This document shows, piece by piece, positions 1 through 9,804 of a DNA stretch of 64,000 bases; position 1 is the stretch's first letter; each line of letters starts with the position of its first letter. The notes under the pieces are model-generated. The model had not been told where the DNA came from and did no database searches. It worked only from the letters and a program-made list of their open reading frames with translations. The position numbers and the translations under genes were made by a program. The stretch covers positions 1 to 64,000 of the forward strand of contig NZ_JAHYSG010000037.1 in NCBI RefSeq assembly GCF_022095675.1, read 5' to 3'. The stretch is from Dactylosporangium sp. AC04546. Its GTDB lineage: Bacteria; Actinomycetota; Actinomycetes; Mycobacteriales; Micromonosporaceae.

Positions 1-528
1 AGCAGCGGCAGGGGCGGGCGGGGCCGTCGAAGGCGCCGCAACGACCGCGACCTCGGCCTCGATGACGACCGGCTCCGCCACGACCTTTTCCACCACCACA
101 GGGGCGGCAGCGGCGGGAGCGGCGGCGCAGGCGGGGGCGGAGTCGTCGGTGATGCAGGCGTTGACGGCCGCGATGACCCCGGAGTCGTCGCCCTCGGCCT
201 CCTGGCCGCGCTCCTCGATCTCCGAGAGCAGCCCGCGGACCGTGTCCACCATGCGCAGCAGCGCGTCGGTGGTGGCCGGCGTCATGCCCTGAGCACCGTC
301 GCGCAGCCGCGACAGCAGCGACTCGCCGACGTGCGTGACCTTCTCCAGGCGGTTGAAGGCGAGGAAGCCCGACGTGCCCTTGATGGTGTGGATGGTCCGG
401 AAGATCGAGGACAACAGCTCGCGGGAGCCCGGCTGGGCCTCCAGTGCGACCAGGTCCCGGTCCAGCTGGTCCAGGTTCTCGTGCGACTCCACGAGGAACT
501 CCTGAACAATGTCACCCAACTCGCTCAC
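1..528 (-). CDS. cheA: Chemotaxis histidine kinase CheA, N-terminal part (runs off window)
   Basis: CheA autophosphorylates in response to chemoreceptor state and passes phosphate to CheY. The visible 176 codons hold the N-terminal Hpt (P1) domain: acidic helices, then the phosphotransfer motif HTIKGTSGF with the phospho-accepting His at about residue 47. An Ala/Pro/Val-rich linker begins near residue 130 and continues past the edge; dimerisation, ATPase and CheW-like domains would lie outside. The GTG start at 528 is chosen because GAAAGGAG lies about 10 nt upstream on the minus strand. CheA is the most likely identity; a standalone Hpt protein is possible because the kinase core is not visible. 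It suggests a motile actinomycete. Confidence 0.8.
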   Translation of the reverse strand, partial: MSELGDIVQEFLVESHENLDQLDRDLVALEAQPGSRELLSSIFRTIHTIKGTSGFLAFNRLEKVTHVGESLLSRLRDGAQGMTPATTDALLRMVDTVRGLLSEIEERGQEAEGDDSGVIAAVNACITDDSAPACAAAPAAAAPVVVEKVVAEPVVIEAEVAVVAAPSTAPPAPAAA

Positions 529-764
529 GGCCAGGCGCTCCTTTCGACCCCAGCGGGGACACACGCACACATCGGGACGAACCCACCGGGACAATCGGCA
601 CCAACGAGGTGCGGTGAAGGAGATTCGTTGCGATTTGGCGAGCACGCGGGCGGTCCGGCCTGAGCCGGAGACTCGGCGCCCGCGCCACACGCGAGCACCG
701 ACGTGCTGAACCGCCATGCACGCCGTCGCGCAACCGGGCTGCACCGGCGGTACGGCTTGATGAG

Positions 765-2975
765 ATGGTGCGGATCTGGCTCTGGTTTCTGACGTGCGCC
801 CTCGCGGTGTCCGCCGTCGCCGCGGTGCTCTCCCCCGACGGCCTCGGCGGCTTCTGGCTGGCGGTGCAGTCGCTGTGCCTGGCCGCCGCCGTGGCCGGCC
901 TGCGCCGGCACCGTCCCGGGCCGGCCGCGGCCTGGTGGCTGCTGCTGTCCGCGGTCGCGGTGTCGGCCGCGACGAGCCTGCTGCGGACGCTGGTCCCGGA
1001 CGCGCCCGTGGGCGTCCAGGTCGGCTACCTGCTGTGCTACCCGCTCACCGCCGGCGGCCTGTGGCTCATCGCGCGCCGGGTGCGGCCGTGGTCGACGACC
1101 CGGCTCCTCGACGCGGCCATCGTGGCGATCGGCGGCGCGCAGGTGACGTGGGCGCTGCTGGTGTACCCGCTGCTGCACCACGCCGGCCTGGGCCCGGGGA
1201 CGACGGTGGGCATCGTCGTCCTCGCCGCCTGCGAGCTGCTCGTGGTCGCGCTGGTGCTGCGCCTCGCCTTCGCCGTCCGCCCGGGCCGGGCCGCCGTGCT
1301 CCTCTTCGGGTCCACGGCGGCGATGGTGCTCAGCGACACGACGTTCGTGGTGACGTACACGCTGGGCAGCAACGCGATCGCCGACTCCGTCACGTCGCTG
1401 GGCTGGCTCGCGTGGAGCGCCCTGCTCGCCGCCGCCCTGCTGCAGCCGGACGTCCGGCGCGTCGCCGAGCCGGTCCGCCCGGCCGGTCCCGGCGACGACG
1501 GGGCGACGCCGATCGCCGGGTTCATCGCCCTGGCGCTGCTCGGCCCGGTGGTGCTCGTCGCCGACCTGGTCCTGCGGCCCGGCAACTCCTGGCAGCACGC
1601 GCTCGTCCCGGCCGTGCTCACCGCCGGGCTCATGGTCGCGATGGTGCTGCGCCTGGGCCGGGCCCTGCAGGACCGCGTGCGCCTCCAGCGCGAGCTCGCC
1701 TTCCGCGCCCAGCACGACGTGCTGACCGGCCTGGCCAACCGCGAGCTGTTCCGCAGCAGCTTCCAGGACGGCGTCGATGCCGGCGGCGAGGTCGGGCTGC
1801 TGCTCGTCGACCTCGACGGCTTCAAGGACGTCAACGACACGCTCGGCCACCCGGCCGGCGACGAGCTGCTGCTGGAGGCGACCGCCCGGCTGCGGCGGGT
1901 GGCGGGCGCGCACCTGCTGGCCCGGCTCGGCGGCGACGAGTTCGCGGTCATCTGCCCGCCCGCGGCGCTCGACACCGTGTCCGCGGGCTGCGTGCGGGAG
2001 CTCGCCCGCCCGTACGACGTCGCCGGCCGCGAGCTGCGGCTGACGGCGAGCATCGGGATGTACGCCGGAAACCCCGCGTCGACCGGCGAGGCGCTGCAGT
2101 GCGCGGACATCGCGCTCTACGCGGCGAAGGAGGCGGGCCGCAACCGCGCGGTGCGCTACCACCAGACCCTCCGCGACTCCCACCAGGCCCACACCGCCCT
2201 CGCCGAGCAGCTGCGCGCGGCGGTCGCCTCCGGTACCGGCTTCGCGGTGCACTACCAGCCGGTGGTCGACGTCCACAGCGGCCGGGTCACCGCCGTCGAG
2301 GCGCTGCTGCGCTTCCGCGCCCCGGACGGCACCCCGGTCTCCCCCGCGGTCTTCGTGCCGGTCGCTGAGGAGATCGGGCTCATCGGCCGGATCGGCTCGT
2401 GGGTCCTGGAGCAGGCCTGCACCGACGCCCGCGCCTGGCACGCCTCGCACGGCATCTCGGTGACGGTGAACGTCTCCGGCCGCCAGCTGAGCAACCCGCG
2501 GTTCGCCGACGAGGTCCTCGCCGCCCTGCAGCGCACCGGCCTGCCGGGCACCGCCCTGGTCCTGGAGATCACCGAGACGGTCCTGGTCACGGCCTCCCTG
2601 GAGGAGACGGCGGAGGTGAGCCGCCGGCTGGCCCGCCTGCGCGCCTTCGGCGTGCGGATCGCGATCGACGACTTCGGGACCGGCTACTCGTCGCTGGCCT
2701 ACCTGCGGACGCTCCCGATCGACGTGCTGAAGATCGACCGCGCGTTCGTCTCCCGGATCGAGGAGCGCCAGGACAAGGCCCTGTTCCGGGCGGTCGTGGA
2801 GCTGGCCCGCAGCATGTACCTCCAGCCCGTCGCGGAGGGCGTCGAGACCACGGGTCAGGCGTCGGTGCTGCGCGAGCTGGACTGCGGGCTCGCCCAGGGC
2901 TTCCTGTTCGCCCGTCCGATGCCCGCGGACGCCCTGTCGGCGGCGCTCACGGCCCCGGCGCCCGTGTCGCCCTGA
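765..2975 (+). CDS. Membrane GGDEF-EAL protein (c-di-GMP synthesis/degradation)
   Basis: A 736-aa bifunctional-type cyclic-di-GMP enzyme. The first ~300 residues are strongly hydrophobic with about eight predicted membrane segments, resembling an actinobacterial multi-pass sensor. A diguanylate cyclase domain follows with an intact GGDEF active-site motif at residues 389-393; no RxxD product-inhibition site is visible just upstream. The EAL phosphodiesterase domain starts near residue 485 with VEALLRF (EAL at 512-514), then DDFGTGYSSL and KIDRAFV, which carry metal-binding and catalytic residues. Both halves look catalytically competent. It is monocistronic, diverging from cheA and converging on the HAD gene 4 bp downstream. 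Which activity dominates cannot be told from sequence. Confidence 0.93.
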   Translation: MVRIWLWFLTCALAVSAVAAVLSPDGLGGFWLAVQSLCLAAAVAGLRRHRPGPAAAWWLLLSAVAVSAATSLLRTLVPDAPVGVQVGYLLCYPLTAGGLWLIARRVRPWSTTRLLDAAIVAIGGAQVTWALLVYPLLHHAGLGPGTTVGIVVLAACELLVVALVLRLAFAVRPGRAAVLLFGSTAAMVLSDTTFVVTYTLGSNAIADSVTSLGWLAWSALLAAALLQPDVRRVAEPVRPAGPGDDGATPIAGFIALALLGPVVLVADLVLRPGNSWQHALVPAVLTAGLMVAMVLRLGRALQDRVRLQRELAFRAQHDVLTGLANRELFRSSFQDGVDAGGEVGLLLVDLDGFKDVNDTLGHPAGDELLLEATARLRRVAGAHLLARLGGDEFAVICPPAALDTVSAGCVRELARPYDVAGRELRLTASIGMYAGNPASTGEALQCADIALYAAKEAGRNRAVRYHQTLRDSHQAHTALAEQLRAAVASGTGFAVHYQPVVDVHSGRVTAVEALLRFRAPDGTPVSPAVFVPVAEEIGLIGRIGSWVLEQACTDARAWHASHGISVTVNVSGRQLSNPRFADEVLAALQRTGLPGTALVLEITETVLVTASLEETAEVSRRLARLRAFGVRIAIDDFGTGYSSLAYLRTLPIDVLKIDRAFVSRIEERQDKALFRAVVELARSMYLQPVAEGVETTGQASVLRELDCGLAQGFLFARPMPADALSAALTAPAPVSP

Positions 2976-2979
2976 GGGG

Positions 2980-3495
2980 TCAGGTGCGGCCCTCGCGCTC
3001 CTGGGCCACCTCGAGGGTCGACGAGTGCGGGACCCAGTCGGCGAGGCGGACCGGGTAGCCCAGGCCGCGCAGCTTCTCGATCACCTCCGGGTCGTCGTCC
3101 ACGACGATCTCGATCGGCGACTCGCGGGCCAGGCGGGCGACCTGCCCGGCCTTGAAGTCGCGGGACGGGCGGCGGTCGTTCGCCGGGCGCATGAACAGCA
3201 GCTCGGCGGGCAGGTCGTGGCGGCGCAGCCAGTCGGTCGTCACCGTGCGCAGGTGCTCGGGGCGGCCGGTCAGCCAGACCAGGACGTGGGCCGCCGCGTA
3301 CTCGCGGGCCAGCGCCACCCCCACCGCCAGGGCGGGGTCGCGTCCGGCGGCGGCGAAGAAGCGCGACCACTGCTTCGGGCGGCGGTCGAGGTGGTGCAGC
3401 CGGTGCCGGACGTCGGCCACCACGCCGTCGACGTCGAAGACCGCGATCGAGGAGTCCACCAGCACATCTTTCCCCACGAGAACCCCGCGGCGCAT
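2980..3495 (-). CDS. HAD-superfamily phosphatase-like protein
   Basis: Up to 171 aa. The haloacid dehalogenase core is visible: motif I FDVDGVVADV (Asp nucleophile and acid/base Asp), motif II in LTGRPEHLR, a lysine in the RDFKAGQ stretch, and motif IV in VVDDDPEVIEKL. This resembles the small-molecule or polynucleotide 3'-phosphatase branch; substrate unknown. The first ~10 residues are doubtful: an internal GTG about 33 nt in, preceded by GGGGAAAG, would start the protein right before the DSSIAVFDVDG strand. It ends 4 bp from the GGDEF-EAL stop on the opposite strand. Confidence 0.75.
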   Translation of the reverse strand: MRRGVLVGKDVLVDSSIAVFDVDGVVADVRHRLHHLDRRPKQWSRFFAAAGRDPALAVGVALAREYAAAHVLVWLTGRPEHLRTVTTDWLRRHDLPAELLFMRPANDRRPSRDFKAGQVARLARESPIEIVVDDDPEVIEKLRGLGYPVRLADWVPHSSTLEVAQEREGRT

Positions 3496-3554
3496 CGGTC
3501 ACGCACGATCGTGCCAGCCGGGGCATCACCCGGTTCGGGTTACGCGAAAGTGGC

Positions 3555-3579
3555 GTTTCCGCAGGTCAGCGAGGGGTAG
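3555..3579 (+). promoter_or_regulatory. Candidate SigF/SigB-type promoter
   Basis: GTTT (3555-3558), 15 nt spacer, GGGTAG (3574-3579). This matches the general-stress sigma pattern GTTT-N14/16-GGGTA(T/G). It lies 147 nt upstream of the phosphoribosyltransferase gene. A matching sigma factor is encoded 2 kb downstream. Inferred from motif only. Confidence 0.5.
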
Positions 3580-3725
3580 GCTTCGCCCCGACGCGGCGTG
3601 TCGCGGCAGAGCGACGACGGGGACGGACGGGTGAGACCACCGGCCCCACCGCGCGAGTGAAGGGGGTGTCCGCTTGATGCGGATCGATGGCCTGCGGGCC
3701 GCACAGGTGACGAAGGATCACGGCC

Positions 3726-4439
3726 ATGTGGCCGCCTGAACACGAGCGCTTCGCGGACCGGACGGCCGCGGGACGCACGCTCGGCACCGCGGTCGCGGCT
3801 CACTTGCGGCAGCTCTCGATGGCCGGAAGGCGCCCGACCGGCGAACAGCCGCCGATGGTGCTCGCACTGCCCCGCGGCGGCGTGCCCGTCGGCGTGGCGG
3901 TGGCGGAAGCCATCGGCGCCGACTTCGACCTGGTGATCTCGCGCAAGATCGGCCTGCCCTGGCAGGCAGATCACGGAGTCGGCGCGATCGCGGAGAACGG
4001 GCCGCCGGTCTTCGACCGCAGCGCGCTCGCCGCGGTGGGGCTCAACGCCAGCGATCTCGGTCCCGCGGTACAGCGGGAGCGGGTGGAACTGCGAAGGCGC
4101 CAGGAGCGCTATCGCGGGTCGCGACCGGCACCCGACGTGGCCGGCCGGATGGTGGTGGTCGTCGACGACGGCCTCGCCACCGGGGTGACCGCGCGGGCGG
4201 CGGTCCGGGCCCTCCAGGCGGGCAAGCCCGCCCACCTGGTGTTCGCCGCGCCGGTGTGCGCGGCGGAGTCGGTCGACCTGCTCGCCACCGACGTCGACGC
4301 GGTGATCGACATGCACAGTCCGCGCGAGTTCCACGCGCTCGGGCTCTACTACCGGAATTTCACCCAGCTCACCGACGCCCACGTGGCCGAGCTGTGCATG
4401 CGGGCCTGGGGCGCGACGAAGGTGCCGGCCCCAGTCTGA
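3726..4439 (+). CDS. Phosphoribosyltransferase-family protein
   Basis: A 237-aa stand-alone type I PRTase fold. The PRPP-binding loop is clear (VVVVDDGLATGVTA, about residues 139-152), and LALPRGGVPVG (about 45-55) matches the N-terminal substrate loop of this stress-associated family, often found beside erythromycin-esterase-like or dienelactone-hydrolase domains. The true base substrate is unknown. The ATG at 3726 is preceded by GAAGGA. A SigF-type promoter candidate at 3555-3579 fits membership of the local stress regulon. Confidence 0.8.
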   Translation: MWPPEHERFADRTAAGRTLGTAVAAHLRQLSMAGRRPTGEQPPMVLALPRGGVPVGVAVAEAIGADFDLVISRKIGLPWQADHGVGAIAENGPPVFDRSALAAVGLNASDLGPAVQRERVELRRRQERYRGSRPAPDVAGRMVVVVDDGLATGVTARAAVRALQAGKPAHLVFAAPVCAAESVDLLATDVDAVIDMHSPREFHALGLYYRNFTQLTDAHVAELCMRAWGATKVPAPV

Positions 4440-4518
4440 GGACTGATGTCGCGGATACCAATTCGGCCAAGAGCCGCAGGCCGCGACCCAGGGAAGAATT
4501 CAACTGCCCGCCCGTGGT

Positions 4519-4542
4519 GTTTATAACGCCGCGGGCGGGTAG
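4519..4542 (+). promoter_or_regulatory. Candidate SigF/SigB-type promoter overlapping a GC hairpin
   Basis: GTTT (4519-4522), 14 nt spacer, GGGTAG (4537-4542), ending 11 nt before the ATG at 4554. CCCGCCCG (4507-4514) and CGGGCGGG (4532-4539) form an 8-bp inverted repeat overlapping it. Placement directly before the anti-sigma gene suggests autoregulation by the sigma factor encoded next door. Confidence 0.6.
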
Positions 4543-4553
4543 AGCATCACCCC

Positions 4554-5288
4554 ATGAGGGCGGGAGGCCTGCGGGCCAGCATCGAGCGTCGGGGTGACGC
4601 GACCGTCGTGCGCCTCGGCGGGGTGCTCGACGTCGACAGCTGCCCGTCGCTGCGGTCCGCCGTGATCGGATGCCTGGCGACGGAGCCGTCGGTGATCGTG
4701 CTGGACGTCGCCGACCTGCGTCACCAGGACGACGTGGCCCTGACGGTCCTGCCGGCCCTCGCCCAGCACGCCGCCGCCTGGCCCGGCAGCGCCGTCACCC
4801 TGGCGGCCGCTCCCCCGCCGCTGGTCTCGGCGCTGGACCGGATGGCCGTCATGCGGCTCGTGCCGCTCTTCCCCACCACCGACGCGGCCCTCGCGCACCG
4901 CCCCGACAGCGCCGGCCCCCGCCGCCTCCAGGCGATCCTCCAGCCGATGGTCGACGCCACCGCGGCCGCCCGGCACCTCGTCGACCGCGCGTGCCACCTC
5001 TGGGACGTCCAGCACGTCAAGGACCTCGCCGAGCTCGTCGTCACCGAGCTGGTCAGCAACGTGGTGCGCCACGCCCGGACCGAGATGGAGGTCTGCGTGG
5101 CGCTGCGCCGGCGGCTGCTGCACGTCGCGGTGCGCGACCACAGCGCCGAGCCGCCGCGGCCCGGCGCGACCAATGACTCACTGCGCGAGGACGGTCGCGG
5201 CCTGTTGGTCATCGGCGCTTTGACAGCTGGATGGGGATATACACCTGTGCCCGACGGCAAAGTCGTCTGGGCCACCATTCGAATCTGA
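4554..5288 (+). CDS. STAS-HATPase fusion: anti-anti-sigma plus anti-sigma kinase
   Basis: A 244-aa protein joining two halves of a partner-switching module. Residues ~5-105 form a STAS (anti-sigma-antagonist) domain; residues ~115-244 form a GHKL ATPase of the RsbW/SpoIIAB type, with the N-box in VTELVSNVVRHA and a later G-box region (DGRGLLVI). RsbW-type kinases bind sigma and phosphorylate a STAS Ser. Here the usual D-S-S-G phosphosite aligns with QDDVAL, so the STAS domain lacks the acceptor Ser and may act as a fixed binding or dimer module. The neighbour downstream is a STAS-sigma fusion 159 nt away, so the two probably pair. A SigF-type promoter lies immediately upstream. Confidence 0.85.
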   Translation: MRAGGLRASIERRGDATVVRLGGVLDVDSCPSLRSAVIGCLATEPSVIVLDVADLRHQDDVALTVLPALAQHAAAWPGSAVTLAAAPPPLVSALDRMAVMRLVPLFPTTDAALAHRPDSAGPRRLQAILQPMVDATAAARHLVDRACHLWDVQHVKDLAELVVTELVSNVVRHARTEMEVCVALRRRLLHVAVRDHSAEPPRPGATNDSLREDGRGLLVIGALTAGWGYTPVPDGKVVWATIRI

Positions 5289-5447
5289 GGAAAAAGGTCA
5301 CCCGCCAGCTCACCCCTTCGCATGGAAATCGGCGACTTCGCCGTGCGTACAGTGATGCGGAAAGCCAATCCGCCCACGTCCGTGACCGCACGCTCAACCG
5401 CGAATCGCTTGCCCCGCAATGCGATGGGATAGGGGGGAGTCTCCACC

Positions 5448-6611
5448 ATGGAGACAATGCCCATAGAAGAAGTCCGAAGTGATTCGGTACTTTCACTGGA
5501 GACCTGGCGCAATGGCGACGACGAAGTCCTGCGACCGTCGGGAATCCTCGACTACGCGGCCAGCCTCGATCTGCGCGTGGCCCTGTTCGAGCGTCTCGAC
5601 GCCGGACACAAACAACTGACCGTCGACCTTTCCCGGCTGCGCCTGCTCGACTGCGCCGCCGCCGACACCTTGCTGCGGGCCCAGCTGGAGGCCCAGGAAC
5701 GCGGCGGCGCGCTGCGCGCCCCCGGCGCCAGTGAGCTGGTCCTCGACGTCCTGGAGATCATCGGGGCGGCGAAGCAGCTCAGGGCGTACGACGACCCGCC
5801 GCCCGGCTCACCGCCGGCCGCGGAGTCCGATGCGGACGAGGCGGGGGACGGTCCGCCGAGCCAGTGGACGACCGTCAACGAGCTGCTGCGTCAGGCGGCC
5901 GCCATGGACCGCAGCGACCCCCGGCGGGGTGCGCTGCGGGAGCGGGCGATCGAGCACAGCCTGCCGCTCGCCGACCGGCTGGCCCGCCGCTTCCACGGCA
6001 TGGGCGAGTCACCGGCCGACCTGAGCCAGGTCGCCGCCCTCGGGCTGATGAAGGCGATCGACGGCTTCGACCCCGACTACGGCACCGACTTCGGCGGCTA
6101 CGCGACGCCGACGATCGTCGGGGAGCTCAAGCGGTACTTCCGGGACAAGGGCTGGGGCGTCCACGTCCCGCGCCGCCTCCAGGAGCTGCGGATCGAGATC
6201 AACCGGGTCCGCGACACGCTCGGCCAGCGGCTGGGCCGGTCGCCGACCCCCAGGGACGTCGCCGAGCACCTCGGCGTCGACGAGGAGCAGATCCTGGAGG
6301 CGCTGGTCGCCTCGTCGGCGTACCGGCCGGTGTCGCTCTTCGCGCCGCTCGGCGGGGACGACGACGCGGGCACGCTCGCCGACGTGCTCGGCGACGACGA
6401 CCGGGACATCGACGGGGTGGAATTCCGGCAGGCGATCAAGCCGCTGATCGCCCGGCTGCCGGAGCGCGAGCGGCGGATCCTGTCGCTGCGCTTCTACGGC
6501 AACCGCACCCAGGCCCAGATCGCGGCCGACCTCGGCATCTCCCAGATGCACGTGTCGCGGCTGCTCAGCCGGACCCTCGAGGGACTGCGGAGGGCGCTGC
6601 TGGACGGCTAG
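5448..6611 (+). CDS. SigB/SigF-family sigma factor with N-terminal STAS domain
   Basis: A 387-aa RNA polymerase sigma subunit. Residues ~1-110 are a STAS domain, followed by a Pro/Glu-rich linker and a full sigma-B/F/G core: region 2 (around AALGLMKAIDGFDPDYGTDF), region 3 (LQELRIEINRVRDTLGQRLG) and region 4 with a C-terminal HTH (RTQAQIAADLGISQMHVSRL). Ordinary SigF proteins are about 260 aa and lack a STAS domain, so this is a fusion. The STAS phosphosite aligns with LDCAAADTL, again without Ser. The ATG follows AGGGGGGAG at good spacing. It likely drives the GTTT/GGGTAG promoters nearby and is controlled by the adjacent STAS-HATPase protein. Confidence 0.88.
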   Translation: METMPIEEVRSDSVLSLETWRNGDDEVLRPSGILDYAASLDLRVALFERLDAGHKQLTVDLSRLRLLDCAAADTLLRAQLEAQERGGALRAPGASELVLDVLEIIGAAKQLRAYDDPPPGSPPAAESDADEAGDGPPSQWTTVNELLRQAAAMDRSDPRRGALRERAIEHSLPLADRLARRFHGMGESPADLSQVAALGLMKAIDGFDPDYGTDFGGYATPTIVGELKRYFRDKGWGVHVPRRLQELRIEINRVRDTLGQRLGRSPTPRDVAEHLGVDEEQILEALVASSAYRPVSLFAPLGGDDDAGTLADVLGDDDRDIDGVEFRQAIKPLIARLPERERRILSLRFYGNRTQAQIAADLGISQMHVSRLLSRTLEGLRRALLDG

Positions 6612-6619
6612 AGGCTGGC

Positions 6620-6645
6620 GGTTGGGATCTTCGGTCGTGGGGTAG
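6620..6645 (+). promoter_or_regulatory. Candidate SigF/SigB-type promoter
   Basis: GGTT (6620-6623), 16 nt spacer, GGGTAG (6640-6645), 65 nt before the GTG of the GAF-ANTAR gene. The -35 is one base off GTTT, so this is the weakest of the three matches. Confidence 0.4.
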
Positions 6646-6710
6646 AAGGCTCCCCGGTGCGGGCGCCGACGCCGTCGTGTGTCTGCGCCCGCCCGACCGA
6701 AGGGGGAGAT

Positions 6711-7427
6711 GTGACTGACCTCCACACCGTGGAGATCGCCGCCGTGCTGCGCCAGCTCACCGCCCGCCTCATCGCCAGCGACGACCTGGACGAGGCCCTG
6801 GAGGACCTGGTGGAGACCGCCGCGGACCTCGTCGACGGGGCCTCGTGGTGCGCGGTGACCCTGGTGCGGGCCGGCGGCCCGTCGACCGCGGCGGCATCGT
6901 CCGGGCTGCCGGAGGCGCTCCTCGACAGCCAGTACGACAGCGGCACCGGGCCCTCGATGGAGGCCATCCGCTCCAGGGATCTCATCCTGAGCGACGACCT
7001 GGCCGTCGACACCCGGTGGCCGCGGTGGCGCGAGCGGGCCCTCGATGCGGGCGTCCGCGGGGTGCTCACCGTGCCGGTCGACATCGACGAGCAGGTGATC
7101 GGGGCGCTGACGGTCTACTCGGCCGCGGCGGGCTCGTTCACCACGGACGTCGGCCTGACCGCGATGCTGGTCGCCGAGCACGCCGGGCTGCTGCTGTCGG
7201 CCGTCCTCGACCGGGGCCGCCAGGCCGGGCTGCACGCGCAGCTGGAGGAGGCGCTCGCCGACGGGGAGACGGTGAACCGGGCGGTCGGGATCATGATGGT
7301 CCAGCGCGCCTGCTCGGCCGACTCGGCGCTGGAGGTGCTGCGCAGCACGGCGGGGCGGCTCCAGCTGCCGCTCACGACGGTGGCGCAGCGCCTGGTCGAG
7401 ACCGTTGAGCGCCGCGCCACCGTGTGA
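6711..7427 (+). CDS. GAF-ANTAR RNA-binding antiterminator regulator
   Basis: A 238-aa protein: an N-terminal GAF sensor (about residues 10-165; QYDSGTGPSMEAIR and GVLTVPVDIDEQVIGALTVY are typical) and a C-terminal ANTAR three-helix domain (about 180-235; NRAVGIMMVQR is the characteristic helix). ANTAR proteins bind paired hairpins in nascent RNA and prevent termination. The GTG at 6711 is preferred because AGGGGGAG lies just upstream; a longer frame from 6657 adds unlike residues. It sits just after the sigma gene behind its own possible SigF promoter. Its RNA target and ligand are unknown. Confidence 0.87.
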   Translation: MTDLHTVEIAAVLRQLTARLIASDDLDEALEDLVETAADLVDGASWCAVTLVRAGGPSTAAASSGLPEALLDSQYDSGTGPSMEAIRSRDLILSDDLAVDTRWPRWRERALDAGVRGVLTVPVDIDEQVIGALTVYSAAAGSFTTDVGLTAMLVAEHAGLLLSAVLDRGRQAGLHAQLEEALADGETVNRAVGIMMVQRACSADSALEVLRSTAGRLQLPLTTVAQRLVETVERRATV

Positions 7428-7439
7428 TCAGCGGGGTGG

Positions 7440-9032
<1,593 letters not shown>

Positions 9033-9139
9033 GCGGCAGACCCCTTCAGCTCCGACGACTGTGGAGCCTCAAGCGTCGGGTCGCTCGGGTGCGCGCCGCG
9101 TGCCCGTCGCGTTGCCGGGCGGTTGCCGCGGTTCGTGGG

Positions 9140-9502
9140 CTAGTTGGACAGGCAGCTGATGGTGGCCAGCAGGTTGTTCAGCGGGCGGCCGCTGGTCAGG
9201 CCGGTGTCGGCGAGCGACAGCCCGTGGACCGACGTCGCGTGGGGCGCGTTCGCGCTGTAGAACACCACCGGGAGGCCCGCCGTGGCCCGGTTGGCCCGCA
9301 GGAGGTCGAGCAGCTCGGTCCCGTCCTGGCGGGGCAGGTGCAGGTCGAGCACGGCCACGTCGAACTGCGGGTGCTCGGCGGCCATCGACAGGGCTTCCCG
9401 CGGGCTCGCCGCGGTGATCACGTGGTGGCCGCCGATCTGGAGACGGATCGCCGTGGTCTCCCGGATCGCCGCGTCGTCGTCGATGAGCAGGACTCGCGCC
9501 AT
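9140..9502 (-). CDS. Single-domain response regulator (CheY-like)
   Basis: A 120-aa receiver domain without an output domain. MARVLLIDDDAAIRE supplies the acidic pocket, VAVLDLHLPRQDG the phospho-accepting Asp, and VVFYSAN the conserved Ser/Thr region. The usual C-terminal switch Lys is not obvious (TSGRPLNNLL), so signalling may differ from CheY. The ATG at 9502 is chosen because the receiver fold begins there; GGGAAGGGAA lies about 9 nt upstream. Confidence 0.82.
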   Translation of the reverse strand: MARVLLIDDDAAIRETTAIRLQIGGHHVITAASPREALSMAAEHPQFDVAVLDLHLPRQDGTELLDLLRANRATAGLPVVFYSANAPHATSVHGLSLADTGLTSGRPLNNLLATISCLSN

Positions 9503-9581
9503 GACAGCATGGTTCCCTTCCCGATGGGGCCGCAACCTCCCCATCGGTCGGAATCGGCCGGAACCAGCGGGAACCTGAGGG

Positions 9582-9782
9582 CTACTGCCGCGGGCGACGC
9601 CGGCGCATGACGATGATGACCACCACGACCGCGGCGATCACGACCACCGCGCAGCAGCAGGCGCCGATGAGGCCGCCGCTGGTGCGTGGGCGTCGCTTGG
9701 CGACCTCGCCGCCGAGCTCCAGCGTGGAGGCGTCGACGACGGTGGCGAGATAGGCGTGCAACCAGGCGAAGACTGCGCTCAT
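9582..9782 (-). CDS. Small single-pass membrane protein
   Basis: 66 aa. An N-terminal amphipathic part (FAWLHAYLATVVDASTLELG) is followed by a basic stretch and a hydrophobic segment rich in Val/Ile/Cys (CCCAVVVIAAVVVVIIV), ending in a positive tail (MRRRRPRQ) that would stay cytosolic. I do not recognise the family. It lies between the response regulator and the glucosidase on the same strand. The start at 9782 is the internal ATG; a longer frame upstream looks non-native. Confidence 0.5.
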   Translation of the reverse strand: MSAVFAWLHAYLATVVDASTLELGGEVAKRRPRTSGGLIGACCCAVVVIAAVVVVIIVMRRRRPRQ

Positions 9783-9804
9783 CCCGCCACCGTAGCCGGT
9801 CGTG

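Noticed and set aside
525..2450. 641-aa open frame antisense to the GGDEF-EAL gene
   Set aside because: Composition is Gly/Arg/Ala/Gln-rich with no domain, typical of the antisense shadow in high-GC DNA; the plus frame has clear motifs.
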